The notes under the pieces: model-generated | The model's input: the letters and a program-made list of their open reading frames with translations, nothing else | Told to the model about the DNA's origin: nothing | Databases searched by the model: none | Made by a program: the position numbers and the translations under genes | In this document: positions 6,659 to 13,723 of the stretch, one piece after another | How the letters are laid out: each line of letters opens with the position of its first letter | Numbering within the stretch: position 1 is the first letter of the stretch | Assembly: GCA_900545835.1 (NCBI GenBank) | Contig: URBB01000045.1 | Span: 1 to 15,655, forward strand | DNA length: 15,655 nucleotides | Direction: 5' to 3' | From: an uncultured Collinsella sp. | GTDB taxonomy: Bacteria; Actinomycetota; Coriobacteriia; Coriobacteriales; Coriobacteriaceae

Positions 6659-8005
6659 ATGATCGATCGCTATACCCGCCCGGAGATGGGACACATTTTC
6701 TCCCTCGAGAACAAGTACGCCATTTGGCAGGAGATCGAGGTCTTGGCCTGCGAGGCCCAGGCGGAGCTCGGCAAGATCGGTATTTCCAAAGACGAGGCCC
6801 AGTGGATCCGCGACCATGCCAACTTTGAGAAGGCGAAGGTCGATGAGATCGAGGAAGTCACGCGCCACGACGTCATTGCCTTCCTGACCAACATGAAGGA
6901 GTACATCGATGCCGATGTTCCCGAGGGCGACCCCAAGCCCAGCCGCTGGGTTCACTATGGCATGACCAGCTCCGATCTGGGCGACACGGCCCTGTGCTAC
7001 CAGCTCACCCAGGCCTGCGACCTGATCATCGAGGACGTCAAAAAACTCGGCGAGATCTGCAAGCGTCGCGCCTTTGAGGAGCGCAACACGCTCTGCGCCG
7101 GCCGTACTCATGGCATCCATGCCGAGCCGATGACCTTCGGCATGAAGTTTGGCTCTTGGGCCTGGGAGCTCAAGCGCGATCTGGATCGTCTTGAGGACGC
7201 CCGCAAGAATGTTGCCTTCGGTGCTATCTCAGGCGCTGTCGGCACGTACAGCTCCATCGAGCCGTTCGTCGAGGAGTACGTCTGCGAGCACCTGGGCCTG
7301 GTCCACGATCCCCTGTCCACGCAGGTCATCAGCCGCGATCACCATGCCTACCTTGCCGGCGTGCTTGCCACTACAGCGGCCACCTGTGAGCGCATCGCTA
7401 CCGAGGTTCGCAATCTACAGAAGACCGATACGCTCGAGGCCGAGGAGCCGTTCCGTAAGGGCCAAAAGGGCAGCTCAGCCATGCCGCACAAGCGCAACCC
7501 CATCACCATGGAGAAAGTCTGCGGTCTGTCGCGCGTCGTGAAGTCCAACGCCCAGGTTGCCTTCGATAACGTCGCCCTGTGGCACGAGCGTGACATTTCG
7601 CACTCCTCTGCCGAGCGCGTCGCCCAGGCCGATAGCTTCATCGCCCTCGACCACATGTTCCAGTGCCTCATCCGCGTTATCGACGGCCTGCAGCTGTATC
7701 CCGCCCGCATGATGGCCAACCTCAATAAGACCCGCGGCCTCATCTTCTCTTCCAAGGTACTGCTCGCCCTCGTCGACACGGGCATCACCCGCGAGGACGC
7801 GTACGCCATTGTGCAGGAGAACGCTATGGCAACCTGGCACGAGGTACAGGATTGTGTCTCCGGCCCCACCTTTAAGGAGCGTCTCGAGGCCGACCCGCGC
7901 TGCACCGTCAGTCAGGAGAAGCTCGACGAGATCTTTGATCCGTGGGACTTCCTCACCCGTATCGACACGGTCTTTGATCGTCTGGAGCAGCTGAGCTTCG
8001 AGTAG
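6659..8005 (+). CDS. purB: Adenylosuccinate lyase
   Basis: This 448-residue enzyme acts twice in purine synthesis: it splits SAICAR to AICAR plus fumarate, and adenylosuccinate to AMP plus fumarate. It belongs to the fumarase/aspartase superfamily of cytoplasmic homotetramers. The superfamily signature GSSAMPHKRNP is at residues 271-281 on the mobile loop carrying the catalytic serine. Other conserved active-site segments are TRHDVIAF (68-75), HYGMTSSD (99-106) and GRTHGIHAEPMTFG (148-161), the last holding the likely general-acid His151. The length is normal for the short PurB form. The start at ATG 6659 is chosen because AAGGAG (6648-6653) sits five bases upstream; an in-frame extension to 6593 lacks this and would overlap the promoter. 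It stands alone, about 100 bases after the tRNA-Gly repeats. Confidence 0.97.
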   Translation: MIDRYTRPEMGHIFSLENKYAIWQEIEVLACEAQAELGKIGISKDEAQWIRDHANFEKAKVDEIEEVTRHDVIAFLTNMKEYIDADVPEGDPKPSRWVHYGMTSSDLGDTALCYQLTQACDLIIEDVKKLGEICKRRAFEERNTLCAGRTHGIHAEPMTFGMKFGSWAWELKRDLDRLEDARKNVAFGAISGAVGTYSSIEPFVEEYVCEHLGLVHDPLSTQVISRDHHAYLAGVLATTAATCERIATEVRNLQKTDTLEAEEPFRKGQKGSSAMPHKRNPITMEKVCGLSRVVKSNAQVAFDNVALWHERDISHSSAERVAQADSFIALDHMFQCLIRVIDGLQLYPARMMANLNKTRGLIFSSKVLLALVDTGITREDAYAIVQENAMATWHEVQDCVSGPTFKERLEADPRCTVSQEKLDEIFDPWDFLTRIDTVFDRLEQLSFE

Positions 8006-8031
8006 GTTCGGGCATAACGTTAGCTTTTTAG

Positions 8032-8069
8032 GGCGCTTTGCTGGTAATGTGTGTTGCCGGCAAAGCGCC
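8032..8069 (+). terminator. Long hairpin after purB, probable terminator without T run
   Basis: A 16-bp stem (8032-8047 with 8054-8069, two G-T pairs) encloses a six-base loop, beginning 27 bases past the purB stop. No T run follows (TCGTTGC), so termination would be of the hairpin-only type reported for some Actinobacteria; its function is inferred from position. Confidence 0.55.
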
Positions 8070-8072
8070 TCG

Positions 8073-8099
8073 TTGCATTTAGGGAAAGACGGGGATAAT
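8073..8099 (+). promoter_or_regulatory. Possible promoter of the TSCPD/lipoprotein pair
   Basis: TTGCAT at 8073-8078 and GATAAT at 8094-8099 are 15 bases apart (16 if ATAATA is taken as the -10), slightly short of optimal. The predicted start, about 8106, gives a leader of roughly 28 bases before the ATG at 8134. Confidence 0.45.
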
Positions 8100-8133
8100 A
8101 GTCGTCTCGAATAACATTCTGAGAGGGGATCGC

Positions 8134-8397
8134 ATGATTTCGTTTGATTACAAGCCTCAGGGCGTGTGTGCTCGCAATATTCACCTTGACCTTTCCGATG
8201 ACGGCAACAAGGTGGTGGGCGTTGAGTTTACCGGCGGCTGCGACGGCAATCTCAAGGCTATCTCCAAGCTGGTCGAGGGCGCTCCCGCCGATCGCGTAAT
8301 CGAGGTTCTCGCCGGTAATACCTGCGGTATGAAAAAGACCTCCTGCGCCGACCAGCTTACGCGCGCTATCGAGGCCGCTCGCGCCGAGATCGCCTAA
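8134..8397 (+). CDS. TSCPD-domain protein (TIGR03905-like)
   Basis: An 87-residue protein matching the small stand-alone TSCPD family. It has an early Cys (VCARNIHLDL, Cys12), the VEFTGGCDGNL block (Cys36), NTCGMKKTSCADQL (Cys64 and Cys71) and a C-terminal helix. The name-giving TSCPD motif reads TSCAD here. The same domain occurs at the C-terminus of vitamin B12-dependent ribonucleotide reductases; the small stand-alone proteins have no established function that I know of. The four Cys could bind a metal (inference). A GAGAGGGGAT ribosome-binding site precedes the ATG. The stop codon overlaps the next start as TAATG, so translation of the two is probably coupled. Confidence 0.88.
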   Translation: MISFDYKPQGVCARNIHLDLSDDGNKVVGVEFTGGCDGNLKAISKLVEGAPADRVIEVLAGNTCGMKKTSCADQLTRAIEAARAEIA

Positions 8398-9608
8398 TGG
8401 GTATCGCCGATCACATCAAGAACGGAATATCGCGTCGCGGCTTTGTACTCGGTGGGGCTGCCGCGGGCGCTGCCACGGTGCTTGCCGGATGCTCGAAAAA
8501 AACGGGTACCAGCGATGATGCCCCCGGCGAGCCGCAGGTTATCAAGGACGATTCCAAAATCATCTCGATTACGGATGAGTATGAGGCTGTCGACATCGAT
8601 CTTGAGCCGGCGTCATCGTGGACGCTGCCTCTGGGTACGCTGCTGTACTACTGCGACGGCGATTACGCCGCGGCGATGATGGCGCCCGCATCGGCACTGC
8701 ACGCCAACACACTCGGCGTGCTCAACCTGGGCGATGGCTCGCTTACCACATTAATCGAGGATCCTATCGAGGGCACGGGATACGCATTCTACGATGTCCG
8801 TGCCGGCGACGGCGTATTCGCGTGGGTTGAGATGAACTTTGCCAATTCATCGTGGAAGCTCTACGCTCAAAATCTGTCGGGCGCTTCGCTCTCTGGCGAC
8901 GTGGTTGAGCTCGATCGAGGTGGCAAGGACTATGATCCGCCCCTGTTCACGGCGTTCGGGTCATCAGTCATCTGGTATAAAATGCCTTCGGCAGGCGGCA
9001 ATAAAACGAGTAGTGATTCGTTTTGCTATCGTCGCTCGCTTGATGAATCCAAGGCCGAGGTAATTTGGAAATCGACGGGCCGCTTTGCATCGGCCCCGCG
9101 CGCGAGCGACGGCATTTTGACCATCTCGCCGCGTGTCCGCAACGACGAGGGCGTCTACTACGGCATAACGGCAATCGATCTGACCGACGGCAACAACACC
9201 AAACGTGCCCAGCTAGTCCTTCCCTCGTCAGTCTCGCCTTTCGAGGCCGTATATATGGGCGATACCTTCGTGTTTTCTATCGAGGCGACCTATAGTGGCG
9301 TGGGCAGCCTGGGCAACATGGGCACGTATATCGGTAATGAGGGAGGGCCGTATCTCTTCCTGTCCCGCGAGCCGCTTGCATGTGCGGCTGGCAAGAAGAA
9401 TAAATACCTTGTTAAGGTACAGGCGTCGCATTTCCTGATCGACACCTCTGCCAAGACCTATGGCTCGCTGCTGTCGCCCGACCGCGCTTTGGAGTATGGC
9501 GATTATCCAGCTACGGCGGGAAAGTCGGACTCATTCCTTACGTACGCCACGGTGCGCAACAGCCAGGGTATACCAGAGACGGTCACTGCACGCCTATTCT
9601 CTCTTTAA
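8397..9608 (+). CDS. Tat-exported lipoprotein, possible beta-propeller
   Basis: A 403-residue protein whose N-terminus carries a twin-arginine signal, SRRGFVLGG (Arg13-Arg14), a hydrophobic stretch, and a lipobox LAGC with Cys32. It should be exported folded and lipid-anchored on the outer face of the membrane. The remainder shows repeated short strand-like segments with Trp/Tyr (SSWTLPLGTLLYY, GDGVFAWVEMN, SSVIWYKMP, EVIWKSTGRF, DTFVFSIEATY), suggesting a TolB/WD40-like beta-propeller, but I cannot count the blades reliably. Its ATG shares one base with the stop of the TSCPD gene and lacks its own clear ribosome-binding site beyond coding sequence, so it is probably translated by coupling. 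Ligand and function are unknown. Confidence 0.85.
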   Translation: MGIADHIKNGISRRGFVLGGAAAGAATVLAGCSKKTGTSDDAPGEPQVIKDDSKIISITDEYEAVDIDLEPASSWTLPLGTLLYYCDGDYAAAMMAPASALHANTLGVLNLGDGSLTTLIEDPIEGTGYAFYDVRAGDGVFAWVEMNFANSSWKLYAQNLSGASLSGDVVELDRGGKDYDPPLFTAFGSSVIWYKMPSAGGNKTSSDSFCYRRSLDESKAEVIWKSTGRFASAPRASDGILTISPRVRNDEGVYYGITAIDLTDGNNTKRAQLVLPSSVSPFEAVYMGDTFVFSIEATYSGVGSLGNMGTYIGNEGGPYLFLSREPLACAAGKKNKYLVKVQASHFLIDTSAKTYGSLLSPDRALEYGDYPATAGKSDSFLTYATVRNSQGIPETVTARLFSL

Positions 9609-9667
9609 GCTTAGAGGGGTTAAAAAGGCGCCAACAGGGGAATAAACGCGTTGTAATTGTGAGTACC

Positions 9668-9706
9668 GCCCGCCGAGCTGCCGCGTCATAGCGGCATCCG
9701 GCGGGC
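9668..9706 (+). terminator. Two-part hairpin after the lipoprotein gene
   Basis: An outer 8-bp stem (GCCCGCCG 9668-9675 with 9699-9706) and an inner 6-bp stem (TGCCGC 9679-9684 with 9691-9696), separated by a small internal loop. No T run follows. The position 60 bases past the stop favours a terminator; a leader element of the downstream regulator gene is the alternative. Confidence 0.5.
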
Positions 9707-9761
9707 TCAGGTGCGTTAAAATGGGCTTGTTCTTAGCTAATTGAGACAGGGGGGCCGTGTT

Positions 9762-10484
9762 ATGGCTTCAGATGCAAAAAAGATTCTGCTGGTCGAGGAT
9801 GAGAAGGCAATCCGTGACGCCGTCGCTGCCTATCTCGAGCGCGAAGGCTACTGGGTTGTGGGCGTCGGCGACGGTCAGTCCGCGATCGAGGAGTTCGAGA
9901 AGCATCAGTTCGACCTGGTCGTGCTCGACCTTATGCTCCCCAAGATTCCCGGCGAGCGCGTTTGCCGCACCATTCGCGATACCTCGGATGTCCCCATCAT
10001 CATGCTGACGGCTAAGGGCGAGATCGAGGACCGTATTATCGGTCTTGAGCTCGGTGCCGATGACTATCTGATTAAGCCGTTCTCGCCGCGCGAGCTCGTC
10101 GCCCGCGTTCGTGCTCTGTTCCGCCGTGCCCATCAGGCCGACGAGCCCGCCGTCGAGGTGCTCGACTTCGGCGATCTGGTCATCGATATCTCGGGCCACA
10201 AGATCTTGGTCGAGGGCAAGGAAGTCGATCTGACGGCTTCCGAGTTCAAGCTGCTCACCACGCTTGCCCGCCATCCCGGCCGTGTGTATAACCGCATGGA
10301 GCTGGTCGAGAAAGTGCTCGGGTATGACTTTGAGGGCTATGAGCGCACCATCGATAGCCACGTGAAGAATCTTCGCGCCAAGCTGGGCGATGATCCCAAG
10401 AAGCCCAAGTGGCTCTACACCGTCCATGGTGTCGGCTATCGCTTCGAGGCTCCGGCCAAGACCGATAAGTCGGACGAGAAATAG
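9762..10484 (+). CDS. OmpR/PhoB-type response regulator
   Basis: A 240-residue regulator. Residues 6-122 form the receiver domain: acidic pair Glu12-Asp13, phosphoacceptor Asp56 in LVVLDLMLP, Thr83 in MLTA, and Lys105 in IKPF. Residues about 131-228 form the winged-helix DNA-binding domain, ending in the typical YTVHGVGYRF. The start at ATG 9762 is chosen for the AGGGGGG box at 9748-9754, seven bases upstream; a TTG in frame at 9741 would place that box inside the gene. It is followed 11 bases after its stop by a histidine kinase, its obvious partner. The class resembles PhoP/MtrA-like regulators, but target genes cannot be deduced. A TAAAAT at 9717-9722 may be the -10, without a clear -35. 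Confidence 0.95.
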   Translation: MASDAKKILLVEDEKAIRDAVAAYLEREGYWVVGVGDGQSAIEEFEKHQFDLVVLDLMLPKIPGERVCRTIRDTSDVPIIMLTAKGEIEDRIIGLELGADDYLIKPFSPRELVARVRALFRRAHQADEPAVEVLDFGDLVIDISGHKILVEGKEVDLTASEFKLLTTLARHPGRVYNRMELVEKVLGYDFEGYERTIDSHVKNLRAKLGDDPKKPKWLYTVHGVGYRFEAPAKTDKSDEK

Positions 10485-10495
10485 GGAAATCACAT

Positions 10496-12061
10496 ATGAC
10501 ACCTGCGCGCTTTGAAATCGGACAAAAGCACAAGCAGGAGAGCGAGGCGGGTTCCAAGGCTAGTTGGAACACGCCTCGTTCCGATTCACGGCCAACGATG
10601 AGCTATCCCTCGCGCATGGCACTTGCTTTTGCTCTGACATCGCTCATGACGGTATTGGTGCTGGTGGGCGTTGTCTCTGTTGTGTGGGGCACGGTCTTTT
10701 CGGATTACACACGCTCCAATATCGTCGAAATCGCAAATTCCGCTGCCGAGAAGTTGGCAACCTCATATGAGGAAAACGGCTCTTGGACCGCGGGAGAACT
10801 GCGCACGGTCGCAACGTCGAGTTTGGTTTCCGACGATCTGGGTATGCAGGTCGTCAATAAAAAGGGCGTGATCGTTTATGACGATTCCTGGCCCTCGGCA
10901 AGCGCCACCGCCGATGTACGCGAAAACCAGGCTACGACCGACGACACGAGCGGCAAGAGGGCATCGCATAGCCCGGTCTCGTCTGCTCCAACCGACTCCG
11001 ATAGCGTTGCTAACGTCGAGATTGTAACGTCTTCCGGCGAGCATGTCGGACAGGTAAAGCTGTGGGCCATCGGCTCCGACGCTCTGCTCACCAAGGCGGA
11101 CTCTGCGTTTAGGGAGAAGACCTTTAACGCCATGGCCCTCGCCGCGGTTGTTGCAATCTGCATTTCGGTCGTTATCGGATCGCTCGTGTCGCGCATGCTC
11201 ACCAAGCCGATTCATCGCATCACCAGTACCGCAAAGCAAATCCGTGACGGCGACCTGTCGGCTCGCACGGGACTGCGCGGTGATGACGAGATCGATCAGC
11301 TGGGTGAGACCTTCGATGAGATGGCCACTTCGCTCGAGAAGGATATGAAACACGAGAAGCGCCTGACCTCAGACGTTGCACACGAGCTTCGCACGCCGCT
11401 TATGGCCATGCTCGCAACGGTCGAGGCCATGCAGGATGGCGTGTATCCCACCGACGATGAGCATTTGGAAACCGTTGCTTCCGAGACGCGTCGCCTGGCT
11501 CGTCTGGTGCAGCAGATGCTCGACCTATCGCGTATGGAAAACAGCACGGCTCCGCTCAATCTAGAACCGGTGGACATGGTTCCGTTCGTGCGATCGATTG
11601 TGAACGGCCAGGAGCGTCTGTTTGCCGACCGTGACCTTCGTCTTCGCTTTGCAGATGAAACCCAAGGGCACGACGATGTCGTCGAGGCCGATCCCGACAT
11701 GATCACGCAATGTGTTATCAACCTCATGAGCAACGCCATGCGCTACACCCCCGAGGGCGGTTGGGTCGTGGTGTCGGTGCTCAGTGACCGCAGGCACGTC
11801 AGCATTGCCGTTTCTGATACCGGCATCGGTATTGCCAAGGACGATCTGTCGCGCATTTTCGGGCGGTTTTGGCGCGCCGATGCCAGCCGCGCCCGCGAAG
11901 CTGGCGGCCTGGGCGTCGGCCTCGCCGTGACCAAGCAGATCGTCGAGCGTCACCATGGCTACATATCCGTGGAGTCGGAGCTTGGAAAGGGTACGACTTT
12001 TACAATTCATCTGCCCCGCGAGCACATGGCGGACGCGGCATCTACTACAATGGAGCACTAG
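10496..12061 (+). CDS. Membrane sensor histidine kinase
   Basis: A 521-residue kinase that should phosphorylate the regulator encoded just upstream. Layout: polar cytoplasmic tail 1-38, membrane helix about 41-65, extracytoplasmic sensor domain about 66-211, second helix about 212-233, HAMP 234-285, dimerisation/phosphoacceptor helix with DVAHELRTP (His296), and ATPase domain with N box INLMSNAMRYTP (408-419), DTGIG (441-445), FGRFWRAD (455-462) and GGLGVGLAV (470-478). The sensor domain contains a Ser/Thr/Asp-rich low-complexity segment at about 132-172. The ATG is 11 bases after the regulator stop, with AGGG nearby; Met35 is an alternative start but lacks a ribosome-binding site. The stimulus is unknown. 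Confidence 0.94.
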   Translation: MTPARFEIGQKHKQESEAGSKASWNTPRSDSRPTMSYPSRMALAFALTSLMTVLVLVGVVSVVWGTVFSDYTRSNIVEIANSAAEKLATSYEENGSWTAGELRTVATSSLVSDDLGMQVVNKKGVIVYDDSWPSASATADVRENQATTDDTSGKRASHSPVSSAPTDSDSVANVEIVTSSGEHVGQVKLWAIGSDALLTKADSAFREKTFNAMALAAVVAICISVVIGSLVSRMLTKPIHRITSTAKQIRDGDLSARTGLRGDDEIDQLGETFDEMATSLEKDMKHEKRLTSDVAHELRTPLMAMLATVEAMQDGVYPTDDEHLETVASETRRLARLVQQMLDLSRMENSTAPLNLEPVDMVPFVRSIVNGQERLFADRDLRLRFADETQGHDDVVEADPDMITQCVINLMSNAMRYTPEGGWVVVSVLSDRRHVSIAVSDTGIGIAKDDLSRIFGRFWRADASRAREAGGLGVGLAVTKQIVERHHGYISVESELGKGTTFTIHLPREHMADAASTTMEH

Positions 12062-12119
12062 CTTTTCGCTATTCGGTGAAGGAGGGGCCGCGTCCCTGCC
12101 GCTCCGAGTTTGCGAAAAC

Positions 12120-12142
12120 ATGCGGGAAAGAACCCGCATTTC
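12120..12142 (+). terminator. Short hairpin between kinase and purC
   Basis: A 7-bp stem ATGCGGG/CCCGCAT (12120-12126 with 12133-12139) and a six-base loop, with only three T after it. It may end the two-component operon. It lies close to the purC ribosome-binding site (12157-12162), so a role in the purC leader is possible. Confidence 0.45.
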
Positions 12143-12170
12143 TGTCGTATTTAGGTAAGGAGTGACTCAC

Positions 12171-13058
12171 GTGACAACGATGGAGCGTCGTCCGGATTCC
12201 CGTGGCAAGGTTCGTGATATTTACGATGCCGGTGAAAACCTGCTGATGGTCGCCACCGACCGCATTTCTGCGTTCGACTTCATTCTTCCCGACGAGATTC
12301 CGTTTAAGGGAGAGGTGCTCAATCGCATCTCGGCATTCTGGTTCGATAAGTTTGCCGACATCGTCCCCAACCATCTCGTTTCCATCGACCCGGCGGATTT
12401 CCCCGAGGAGTTTGCTGAGTATCGTGACTACCTCGCTGGCCGCGCCATGCTGGTTAAGAAGGCCCAGACGATTCCTATCGAGTGCATCGTCCGCGGCTAT
12501 CTGACCGGTTCGGGCAAGAAGACCTACGACGAGAACGGCACCGTCTGCGGCATCCAGCTGCCTGAGGGCCTGACCGAGGCTTCCAAGCTTCCCGAGCCGT
12601 TGTTCACGCCGTCCACGAAGGCCGAGATCGGTGACCACGACGAGAACATCTCGTTCGAGCGTTGCTGCGAGATCGTGGGCGAGGACATCGCCACGCAGAT
12701 TCGTGACCTTTCCCTCAAGATCTACAAGGCCGCTGCCGAGTACGCCGCGACCCGTGGCATCATCATTGCCGACACCAAGTTCGAGTTTGGTGTCATCGAT
12801 GGCAAGGTCACGCTGATCGACGAGTGCCTCACGCCCGACTCCAGCCGTTTCTGGCCTGCTGCCAGCTACGAGGAGGGCAAGATCCAGCCTAGCTACGACA
12901 AGCAATTCGTCCGCAATTGGCTCAAGGCCAACTGGGATATGACGGGGGAGACCCCGCACCTGCCCGCCGAGGTCATCGATGGCACGTCCGAGCGCTATCG
13001 CGAGGCCTTCCAGATCATCACTGGCTCCCAGTTCACAAGCATGAAGGAGAACGCATAA
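12171..13058 (+). CDS. purC: SAICAR synthetase
   Basis: This 295-residue enzyme joins aspartate to CAIR with ATP to give SAICAR, the purine pathway step just before PurB. Seen: GKVRDIYDAG (12-21, nucleotide-binding strand turn), SAFD (33-36), the first family signature from LVKKAQTIPIE to VRGYLTGSG (94-115), the second, IADTKFEFG (199-207), and DECLTPDSSRFW (217-228). The length fits the longer, fungal-like PurC form. Start: GTG 12171 is chosen because AAGGAG (12157-12162) is eight bases upstream; an earlier in-frame GTG at 12162 would overlap that box. ATG 12180 is a lesser alternative. The next gene begins on the base after its stop codon. Confidence 0.96.
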   Translation: MTTMERRPDSRGKVRDIYDAGENLLMVATDRISAFDFILPDEIPFKGEVLNRISAFWFDKFADIVPNHLVSIDPADFPEEFAEYRDYLAGRAMLVKKAQTIPIECIVRGYLTGSGKKTYDENGTVCGIQLPEGLTEASKLPEPLFTPSTKAEIGDHDENISFERCCEIVGEDIATQIRDLSLKIYKAAAEYAATRGIIIADTKFEFGVIDGKVTLIDECLTPDSSRFWPAASYEEGKIQPSYDKQFVRNWLKANWDMTGETPHLPAEVIDGTSERYREAFQIITGSQFTSMKENA

Positions 13059-13634
13059 GTGAGTACCCGTAGCGCCACGAACAAGCGCACGCAATCCCAC
13101 GAAGTTACCGGGGTTGCGCGCAAGTCTGCCGCATCTGCTAAGCCCGCCCGCCAAGCAGCGAGCTCCGTTCGCGTCGTGCCGGCTTCGTCTAAGGCACGCC
13201 GCAAAGAGCTCGAGAAGGGCGAGAACCTCGAGGGCCTCTCTAAAGAGGAGAAGCGCGCCCGCAAGGCTAAGCAGCGCGCCAAGGAGGACCGCATCTATAC
13301 GGTGTCGAATATCCTCCTCAAGCAGGACGAGGACTACACCAAGCGCCGTCGCATCTGGTGGATTGTGCTCGCCATTGGCATGGTGCTCGTCGTGGCAATT
13401 TGGGCCTCGCTGTACTTCGCTCCCGCTGGCATGGTGTCCAGCCCTGTCCAGATGGTCGGCATCGTTTTGTCCTATGTCATCATCCTAGGTGACTTTATCT
13501 ACGACTTCGCTCGTATTCGTCCCTTGCGCAACATGTACCGCGCGCAGGCCGAGGGCATGTCCGAGAACAAGCTCAACGCTCTTATCGAGCGCGCAGCTGC
13601 CGAGGAGGACAAGAAGGACTCCAAGAAGAAGTAG
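13059..13634 (+). CDS. Two-span membrane protein with Lys-rich ends
   Basis: A 191-residue protein. Residues 1-98 are polar and strongly basic (Ala/Ser/Lys/Arg, with ELEKGENLEGLSKEEKRARKAKQ as charged helix). Membrane helices lie at about 99-120 and 127-148, and a charged C-terminal tail ends in KKDSKKK. Both ends should be cytoplasmic. The layout recalls the actinobacterial DUF3043 proteins, but the usual conserved basic motif is not evident, so I leave the family open. The GTG start abuts the purC stop with no gap; AAGGAG at 13044-13049 lies in the end of purC, so coupling is likely. Function is unknown. Confidence 0.82.
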   Translation: MSTRSATNKRTQSHEVTGVARKSAASAKPARQAASSVRVVPASSKARRKELEKGENLEGLSKEEKRARKAKQRAKEDRIYTVSNILLKQDEDYTKRRRIWWIVLAIGMVLVVAIWASLYFAPAGMVSSPVQMVGIVLSYVIILGDFIYDFARIRPLRNMYRAQAEGMSENKLNALIERAAAEEDKKDSKKK

Positions 13635-13637
13635 CGT

Positions 13638-13667
13638 TTGCATACATACTTATCGCTAAGATATAAG
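13638..13667 (+). promoter_or_regulatory. Possible promoter overlapping a terminator
   Basis: TTGCAT at 13638-13643 and TATAAG at 13662-13667 are 18 bases apart. The predicted start, about 13674, would fall at the end of the left arm of the terminator hairpin at 13665-13695. It could drive the M29 aminopeptidase gene. Confidence 0.4.
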
Positions 13668-13695
13668 GCGCGTCGTTTTTGCGGCGCGCCTTTTT
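13665..13695 (+). terminator. Intrinsic terminator of the purC unit
   Basis: An 11-bp stem (13665-13675 with 13682-13692, one G-T pair) encloses a T-rich loop and is followed by a T run at 13691-13695. It begins 30 bases after the membrane protein stop. Confidence 0.88.
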
Positions 13696-13723
13696 ACTGT
13701 TCTATAGATAGATGGAGTGGCAC

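Noticed and set aside
6263..7120. Long minus-strand reading frame opposite purB and the tRNA-Gly repeats
   Set aside because: It runs antisense to purB, has no ribosome-binding site of note, and its composition is what GC-rich codon bias gives on the opposite strand; it also crosses the tRNA-derived repeats.
9768..10502. Minus-strand frame opposite the response regulator
   Set aside because: Shadow of the regulator gene; no family resemblance.
12162..12170. Earlier GTG start for purC
   Set aside because: It overlaps the AAGGAG box at 12157-12162; the GTG at 12171 has proper spacing.
12069..13154. Minus-strand frame opposite purC
   Set aside because: PurC on the plus strand has all family motifs; this frame has only repetitive Leu/Gly/Asp-rich shadow sequence.
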